Part shown: one piece after another, positions 57,561 through 64,000 of the stretch
How positions within the stretch are numbered: the first letter of the stretch is position 1
Layout: each line of letters begins with the position of its first letter
Assembly: GCA_029961685.1 (NCBI GenBank)
Contig: JARWKL010000011.1
Span: forward strand, 7,194,501 to 7,258,500
Direction of reading: 5' to 3'
DNA: 64,000 nucleotides
Source of the DNA: Aristolochia californica
Lineage: Eukaryota > Streptophyta > Magnoliopsida > Piperales > Aristolochiaceae
Program-made: the position numbers and the translations under genes
The notes under the pieces: generated by a model
Seen by the model: the letters and a program-made list of their open reading frames with translations, nothing else
What the model was told of the DNA's origin: nothing
The model's database searches: none

Positions 57561-58140
57561 GAACAAGGACTTGGTCCTCTAACAATGTTTGTTGATGAGC
57601 AAGATATTGTTGGACAATACAATATGCTTGGTTCACTAGATCATCATGGTGTAACAGAAAGAAGAAATAACATGTTATTGGATATGATGAGGAGTATGAT
57701 CAACAGTTTCAAACTTCAATCCTCATTGTCGATTGAAGCCATTAAAAATGTGTATATTTTAAGTCAAACTCCAACTAAGACTGCTCCAAAAACACCATCC
57801 GAGTTATATAAAGGTTGAAAACTGAGTTTAAATCATATACGAATATGAGGTTACCCAATTAAATTTTGGGTTTATAATTCACAAGAAAGGATAAAATCAT
57901 ATACGCATATGAGGTTACCCAATTAAATTTTGGGTTTATAATTCACAAGAAAGGAAGTTGGATCCTATATTAGTCCCTATTATGTTGGCTATACTAAAAA
58001 GTCCATCAGATACACATTCTATTATCCTTCCCATACCACTTGGTTTGTATAGACCAAAAATGTTATGGGTTTTGAGAATCATCGTGTGAACAATAGGAGT
58101 GATTAAGCTCAAAACATAGTTTTTGAAGAATATCATGTTT
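57561..58140 (+). pseudogene. Old copia: integrase C-terminal part
   Basis: Reads DIVGQYNMLGSLDHHGVTER and RNNMLLDMMRSMINSFKLQS, the integrase Glu helix, then SELYKG and a decayed WxxPSLxHxRVWGCP-type region. A 64-bp tandem duplication lies at 57830-57957. Confidence 0.8.
57830..57957. repeat. 64-bp tandem duplication
   Basis: 57830-57893 and 57894-57957 both contain ATATGAGGTTACCCAATTAA and TTATAATTCACAAGAAAGG, differing at about one site near ATACGAATAT/ATACGCATAT and at the end. It duplicates part of the old copia integrase. Confidence 0.9.
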
Positions 58141-60165
58141 TTTATACAACTTCAAAAAGTAACAAAATGGTTATTCACTATAACATTATGCCCCAACAGA
58201 TGAATGTTGAACAACCAATTTCTGATATTCTAAATATTCATGAGGATTTTCTAAATGATTCTATTGATCAACAACCTCAACTACACAGAGATCTTGTTGG
58301 GCAGTAGCCTCTTGAAGAAGCAGCTTCGATTATACACCAGCCTTCACAAGAGGTTGATGATACAATATTAAGAAGGTTTTACTAGAATAAGAAATCAATC
58401 ATTTCTAGAGACTATGTGGTGTACATTCAACTTTATGGTGAACAATTGACTCTAACATCTTCTTGAGTTGCCTAATGGGTTGAAGGTCACTGACAATAAA
58501 TGGATCTTCAAGACCAAGAAGGACTCATTAGGCTACATTGCACGATATGCAACTAGACTAATCGCCAAAGGATTCACACAAAAGGAAGGAATTGACTACA
58601 GATAGACATTCTCTTTAATTTTAAGAAAACATTTCTTGCTTGTCATCGTGCCATTAGTTGTCAATTTTTATTTTTATTTACATTAGATGGATGTGAAAAA
58701 TGACCTTCCTCAATGGAGACTTAGAGGGAGATCTTTATATGAAACAACCTAAAGGGTTTACCTCAAGTGATGATGGTTATTTAGTTTGCAAGCTAAAGAG
58801 ATCCACATATGGGTTAAAATGAATCTCTCGTTAATGGTAGTGAAATTTCAAAATGATATCTCTTCATTTGGTTTGTTGAGAACAATATGGATCAATGCAC
58901 ATACCATAAGGTTAGTGGGAATAAAATCATATTTTTTGGCCTTGTCTGTCAATTATATTTTGCTTGCAACCAATGATATGGGTGTATTGCATGAGGTAAA
59001 AAAATTTCTCTCTCAAAACTTTGATATAAAAGATATGAGTGAGACTTCCATGTCATTGGCACTAAGATTCATAAAGAGAAATCACAAGGTATCTTGGGAT
59101 TTTCTCATGAAGCCTAAATCAATAAGGTATTTGAGAGATTTAGGATGTTGAATTGTTTAGCAAATGTATTACCCAAAATGAAAGGAGTCTGATTCAGTTT
59201 GAACCAATACCCTCATAATGACTTTGAATGGAATAAATGAAATTCTTTATGCTTCAATAGTTCAAAACCTTATGTATTATATTCCTATACAAAACCAGAC
59301 ATTGCATTGGTAGTAGGAATATTGGGCAGATATCAAAGTGTTGAAGAAGTTTGAGTGGTATTCTATGTAACTATGAGAGTGAGTGGTATAAGTTGTAATT
59401 AGTTGTTAGTGTAAGTGTTCTTTTTTACCATTATGTATTAGGGCATTCATGCCCCACCCATATAAATAAGAAAGAGAGAGGGAGAAGCTCATTAAAAATC
59501 TCTCTCCTTACCCTAAGCATCTCTCCTCAACTAGTGCCCTTGCTCTCTCCTTCTCTTCTTCTCTTCTTCTCTTCTTCCTTCCTTCTTTTTTCTTCTTTTT
59601 CTCAAGCCAAGTTATCTATGAATTAAACCCTATAATTCAACCCAAAGTAACTCGAATATGGATAACTGGAGGCTGGAAAAAGGTCATGCAATATCATCGA
59701 AGAACCAAGAATTTTATGCATACATCTAGACGATCAGACAATTCAGAGATTGTTGGGTACTTAGACTCAGACTTTGTTGGTTGTGTTGACTCACACAAGT
59801 CAATTTAATTCGGATACATCTTCCTATTAGCTAGAGGAGTTGTATCTTGGAAAAATGCAAAGCAATCCCTAATTGATATTTCTACCATGGAAGTACTATT
59901 TATTGCTTGTTCTGGGACAACATTGCAGGGTATTTGTTGAGAATTTCTCTTAGAAGCTTCAAGTTATTGATTTAATCTTCAAACTGTTGAGGATTTACTA
60001 TAACAATTCAGCTATTGTTTTCTTCGCTAAGAAAATAAAAATGGAACTTGAAGTAAACACATCGATATTTAAGTACTTAACAATCCAGGTACATCTTAGA
60101 TCCAATGAAGTACTCATTGAAGACATTCGTACTGAACAAATAGTGGCAAATCCATTTACAAATTA
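58141..60165 (+). pseudogene. Old copia: reverse transcriptase and RNase H
   Basis: KWIFKTKKDSLGYIARY and RLIAKGFTQKEGIDY near 58500-58600 open the reverse transcriptase. [16 protein letters not shown]-type sequence and VNYILLATNDMG (the YVDD box now decayed) follow to about 59000. Weak RNase H similarity continues on both sides of the solo LTR at 59339-59642 and ends near VANPFTN at about 60160. There are stops in every frame. Confidence 0.72.
59339..59642 (+). mobile_element. Solo copia LTR
   Basis: 304 bp from TGTTGAAGAAG to TATAATTCAACC, with a TATATAAATAAG box (~59458) and a CT-rich leader typical of the copia LTRs in this window. The perfect duplication CAAAG flanks it (59334-59338 and 59643-59647). 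It interrupts the old copia. Confidence 0.88.
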
Positions 60166-61247
60166 AAAGCATTGCCAACCAATTTTTTCATGTAACCAAA
60201 AAGGGACTTTGTTCAAATTGGTCACTTTCCTTTTGATTTTTGGTGTTGTATTTTGTAAAACTTTTAAAATAAAATTTTTATTTATGATTTGTCTTCTCTT
60301 TTGGTTTATACACATGCATGATTGAGAATGACAAATATTATTGTGTTTAATAGGACTCAAAATAAACATTTAAGGCTTATTCATAAAGTAGATATGGCTT
60401 TTGAGATGAAAATTGCATGGTAATGCATGGAAGGTAATACTTAGTTAATCAGAGGACTACCTCCATGATTTTTAAATTTATCTTTTGCTTTAAGCATAGA
60501 GTATTAGTGAATTGTGGATATTGTTGCACATGATGTTGCAACTATTTAGACAAATGGGAGAATGTTAGATTTTTATTATTATTTTATTATAACTATTATT
60601 ATTATTTCAAACTCTAACTAAATTGATCCTTATCATTGATCCACAATTCACGTAAGTGGAGTGTGATAAATATTTCTAGTTATTACTTCTTTTATGGGAG
60701 GAACTAACTAAAGTGTTTCTCAATTACAGAGTCCTTGTTTTTTGAATGATCGATTATGAAAGCCATACCCCCCATACGAGTATGTTTTTCCTAAAGTTGA
60801 AGACATTTTGGAATAAAGGTATACTTTAGTTGTTGTGGCTACAAGTAAGGAAACAAAGACCTCAATCTTCACTAAATTTCGCTATGCATGTGAATTTTGT
60901 TCATCTATAATCTCTTCATGTAGAATCTATGATTACATAAAAGGTTCGCTCTAACTTAAGTTTATCATTCAAAATGCCACTAGCAAATCATAGGATACAA
61001 AATGGGTTCTACAAGGCATAAGTCATAGTCATGCTTTTAAGCATTAACCTTTCACTTAAGAACTTCCAAAAAAATGAAAACCCAACTTATATATTAAAGT
61101 CTAGCCCCTTCTTTCTATGGACAAGTTAGTCTTTATAACTCCAAAATAAAAAGCCTCCATCTTGCTCCCTCCCATTATTTGCCTAGTTGATGAGGAACAT
61201 TATATGGTAAAAGACAAAAAAAGGACATAAGTTCATAAAACTACCAT
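60166..61247 (+). mobile_element. Old copia 3' end and probable 3' LTR
   Basis: AAATGGGAGAA followed by TGTTAGATTTTT at 60563 matches the GTGGGAGAxTGTTxGA tract/LTR junction of Tnt1-type copia elements. The LTR end is not identifiable. The remainder is AT-rich without a gene. Confidence 0.5.
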
Positions 61248-62873
61248 TGACTGTGGGTTGACTCCCACATTGCTTTTGATGATAACAAAATTTAATTGAA
61301 CTAACAACTTGAAAATTCAAGTATCTCAGATACTTCATCTTCAAGAATTAAAGCATCTCAAGGTCTGAAACATCAAAGCCATAAGTCAAGACCTCAAACA
61401 CAATTGAAGAACATCTCTTGAAGAACCACCTACAAGAAATAAGGCAACGAGAAGACTAGAGTTCAAATACTATAAATAAATATCTAAACTTAGTCACTTT
61501 TGTAAGAAAGCATTCTAAACTCCCTTTCGTTAAGTACATTTGTGAAATCGGAGGTTTAGGTTAAAAATTGCATATAGACTTGTTTAGAATCATCTTAAAC
61601 ATCATTTAGAACATGTTAGAACATTTAAAGAAAAAATTTCATGCTTTAAAAAGTTACACGTTTAAACTAGCATTGGAATGATTGATCAACCACTAGTAAT
61701 GATCGATCATCTAGATACTATGCAGACCAAAAATATAAAGCATTATCGATCAACCATAGTCGATTGATCGATCATCCAGGACATGGCCATTTCATGCTAT
61801 AACGCATGATCAATCATCCTACTTGGATTGATAGATCATTAGTGTTCAGATAAGCCAATTTCACATGGAATGATTGATCATCCTACTTGATTGATTGATC
61901 AATTAGAACCTTGCCAATAAAGGACAAAACATGATCGATCATAGGAAAATACATTGATCGATCATACTTGTAATACAAAGCCAAATGGAATCTCGATTGA
62001 TCAATCAACCACCGGTAATGATCTATCAACTTAACTTTTCTGGACCAATGGTAACATATAGATCAATCAATCCATTGATCAATAAGTCACTGTCTGATAG
62101 AAAAATAGCCATTATGATCGATTGATCAATTAGTCACTTTATAGTGATCGATCAATCAAACTGCTGATTTTTAAAAATGTGAAAATAATGGCTATTTTGA
62201 GTTGGAAAAATTATAAATTTCCCACCAAACCGTGAGTAAAGGAGTGAATGAGTATTTATTGGCATATCTTCAAGTCACTATCCTTTATCTTGCAAATTTC
62301 CATCAAAAGTGCTTTAGTGAGAAAGAGAGAAAGTCACACTTTAAAATTCTTATTCTTTGTCAATCATCCTTACATTCATCATAGTACAAGCTCTTTGATC
62401 ATTTCACAGTGAGCTATAAAGAAGCCGACAACTTGAATATCTCGAGGAGCATCTCTTCAAGTAAGGGTATAACTTTTTCCCTTTATTTTAATGTATTCGT
62501 GAAATATTCATCTAGAACTTATTAATTTATATAGAAAGGTCTAGCTAGAGCTAGAATCTAGCAATAATATCTTGGGGAGATTGGCATTGTGAAAATTTCT
62601 TGTATTGAGCTACACATGGCCAAAGAGAGCCGAAATCTCTTTTGTAAACTTCCAGCTATTAGAGTACATAGTGAAATTTTTCCAAGGGTTCTTGGGTGGT
62701 ACTACCACTAAGGAAACATTGATAAAAAAAAATCTATTTGTCCTTATGGTGTGTGCATGTTATTTTTTTTCTTTTGAATTGCTTTCATGCATGAATTTTT
62801 AATTAGATGCACAAGTCATTTTTAATTGGAATTTTTCAATTCATCCCCTCTTGAGAAGCCACCTAGGCCAACA
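61248..62873 (+). mobile_element. Sirevirus-type solo LTR S4
   Basis: Starts about 61248 (TGACTGTGGGTTGACTCCCA, then TTTTGATGATAACAAAATTT) and ends AATTCATCCCCTCTTGAG..CCAACA at 62873. Flanks ACCAT (61243-61247) and ACCAA (62874-62878) are a likely target duplication with one change. It includes a GATC-palindrome array, a TTATAAATTTCCCACC box (~62209), and the leader GTATAACTTTTTCCC with TTCATCTAGAACTT. At 1.6 kb it is the most complete copy of this LTR here. No internal element sequence remains. Confidence 0.75.
61670..62165. repeat. GATC-palindrome array in S4
   Basis: Repeated ATGATTGATCAACC, CGATTGATCGATCATCC and ATTGATCGATCATAC motifs upstream of the TATA box, as in S1, S2 and S3. Confidence 0.85.
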
Positions 62874-63599
62874 ACCAAAACAAATAGAAAGATCATTTTA
62901 TTTTTTTGTTAATAAGTATGTGATATAAGATATATGATTATTTCATATAATTGAAATTTGAAAGTTCCGATGGTTCTTAACTATTTGAATCATATTTAGG
63001 TATATACACCGCAAGTTTAACAGATTGTTGTGTATTATGTAGTTATTTAGAAATAAGAAATAAGAAATAAGAAAGTTAGTGAGAAGGACGGGGGATGTAA
63101 TTTTTGACCAAGTCAGTTTAAGTAATTAAGTAGTTAAATTGATTGAATTGTTCATGTCAATTGGTGAACTTTCTTATTTGGGCAAATAATGATCCATTCC
63201 TCTTCCAGGTGAATTTGATTCAACCTGCCTTTGCTGTGATTTTGTCTCCCTTGTTTTTTGTCTACGACAGTCTCATTACTTCCAAATTGTTTGACGCGGT
63301 TTGGACCATTTGATTTGACCAAGTTGATCAATCTCCATTCTTTTGAGGAATTTTCCAAAAATTACGGAGGATCGAGAAAGACGGCTGTCCACCCAAAGCT
63401 TGTTAGTTAAAATCCGAAGACTTGCACCGGAACAAAGTGAAGGCAGCCATGTAAGGATAGACAGGAAAGTGCGGCAAGGGATTCCGGAAGATTGCTCAAG
63501 GGAAAGAGCAAGGAAGACGACGTCTGTACGTCACCTTCCTTCCTCTTCGACCTTGGCTTTACTGATACGAATCTTGTTTGATAGAAGCTGCAGGAGGAG
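62874..63599. other. Upstream region of the CHX gene
   Basis: AT-rich to about 63100, then more balanced composition, with no transposon signature visible. The last 200 bp are probably promoter and 5' UTR. I could not assign a TATA box; short open frames here are not supported. Confidence 0.5.
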
Positions 63600-64000
63600 A
63601 TGGAGCACGGTAAAGATTTGCCGGCGTCATGCGACCCAATGGGAAATGGTATGTTAAGCAGGAGCACCGAAGCGTTGATCAGCATCTGCGTTGAAGGATT
63701 CTTCCTTTTGTGGATCGGAAGTTTCTTACATCGGATTCTCAAATACGCAGGCCAGCCCCGCGTTATCTCTCAGATTCTTGTGAGTAGACTGATCTCACCT
63801 CGATATACTTCTCTCTCTCTCTCTCTCTCTTGCCTTGATTATTTCAGATCTAGATCGTCTTGGGCCTCTTTTCTCTCAAGGGTTTTGTTTGTTATCGAGA
63901 CTTTGATTTGCTCAGGCAGGAGTTGTTTTGGGCCCAACGTTTTGGTCGCGAGATAGCTTTGTGACCCACTTCTTCTTCCCCAGAGATCCGAAGCCTTACC
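63600..64000 (+). CDS. CHX-type cation/H+ antiporter, N-terminal exons (runs off the window)
   Basis: Exon 1 is 63600-63779, from ATG to CTT, 60 codons. The intron is 63780-63915 (GTGAGT donor, TTTGCTCAG acceptor, phase 0, with a CT microsatellite). Exon 2 starts at 63916 and is open to the window end. The joined product has a short N-terminus, a first membrane helix (about residues 27-46) and then QPRVISQIL across the splice to AGVVLGPTFW. QPRVIxEIL(A/G)GxxLGP is the signature of plant CPA2/CHX exchangers, which carry K+ or Na+ against H+ at endomembranes or the plasma membrane. The spliced motif supports both the start and the intron. Family proteins have about 800 residues, so most lies beyond the window. 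I cannot name the CHX member. Confidence 0.85.

Noticed and set aside
29800..62165. CRISPR-like array from the regularly spaced GATCGATC motifs
   Set aside because: Plant nuclear LTR context, variable spacing, short palindromic motif and no cas genes; it repeats at the same place in four LTRs.
63343..63742. Open frames on both strands before and over the CHX start
   Set aside because: They conflict with the exon 1 frame and encode nothing recognisable, whereas the spliced CHX frame gives a family signature.

Overview
The window is nuclear DNA from a flowering plant. The evidence is Ty1/copia and Ty3/gypsy chromovirus polyproteins, Sirevirus-type LTRs, Tourist- and Mutator-type DNA elements, a GNA-type mannose-binding lectin, an R2R3-MYB fragment and the first exons of a CHX-type cation/H+ antiporter. 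A stand-alone GNA lectin is commonest in monocots but I cannot place the species. Nearly all of the 64 kb is transposon-derived and heavily nested; only the two ends hold host-gene material.

Layout. 0.2-0.9 kb: a fold-back Mutator-type element with a perfect 9-bp target duplication. 1.1-4.4 kb: a decayed PIF/Harbinger-like element containing degenerate TTTAGGG repeats. 4.7-5.2 kb: the lectin, with an in-frame stop at the Tyr of its second sugar site. 5.5-14.3 kb: a non-coding LTR element (LARD-like) in minus orientation, split by a complete copia element (Copia-1, 8306-14109, duplication AATCA). 15.0-25.6 kb: a minus-strand copia (Copia-4) split by a plus-strand chromovirus (Gypsy-1). 25.6-26.5 kb: a second, inverted Harbinger-like copy. 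26.7-34 kb: Sirevirus-type LTRs packed with GATCGATC palindromes, hosting a complete LARD-like element (27092-29766), a complete 306-bp TRIM (30409-30714) and a Tourist-like MITE. 34-43.5 kb: more LARD-like copies nested in a copia; one (38578-41383) carries an antisense R2R3-MYB fragment. 43.5-55.3 kb: a minus-strand copia gag split by a plus-strand copia (Copia-2), itself split by a minus-strand chromovirus (Gypsy-2, duplication GTTAT). 56.5-61.2 kb: an old copia with a solo LTR inside. 61.2-62.9 kb: a Sirevirus-type solo LTR. 63.6-64.0 kb: the CHX gene, running off the window.

Relationships. The LARD-like elements have no coding capacity but share LTR ends, priming site, polypurine tract and parts of the LTR with Copia-1, which suggests a Copia-1-type element moved them in trans. 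Every polyprotein in the window is broken by stops and frameshifts. The most interesting signals are the MYB fragment inside a non-autonomous retroelement, the palindrome-packed LTRs, the tiny TRIM, and chromoviruses whose coding frame runs from one LTR into the other through the priming site and polypurine tract. Boundaries marked approximate are by-eye estimates.
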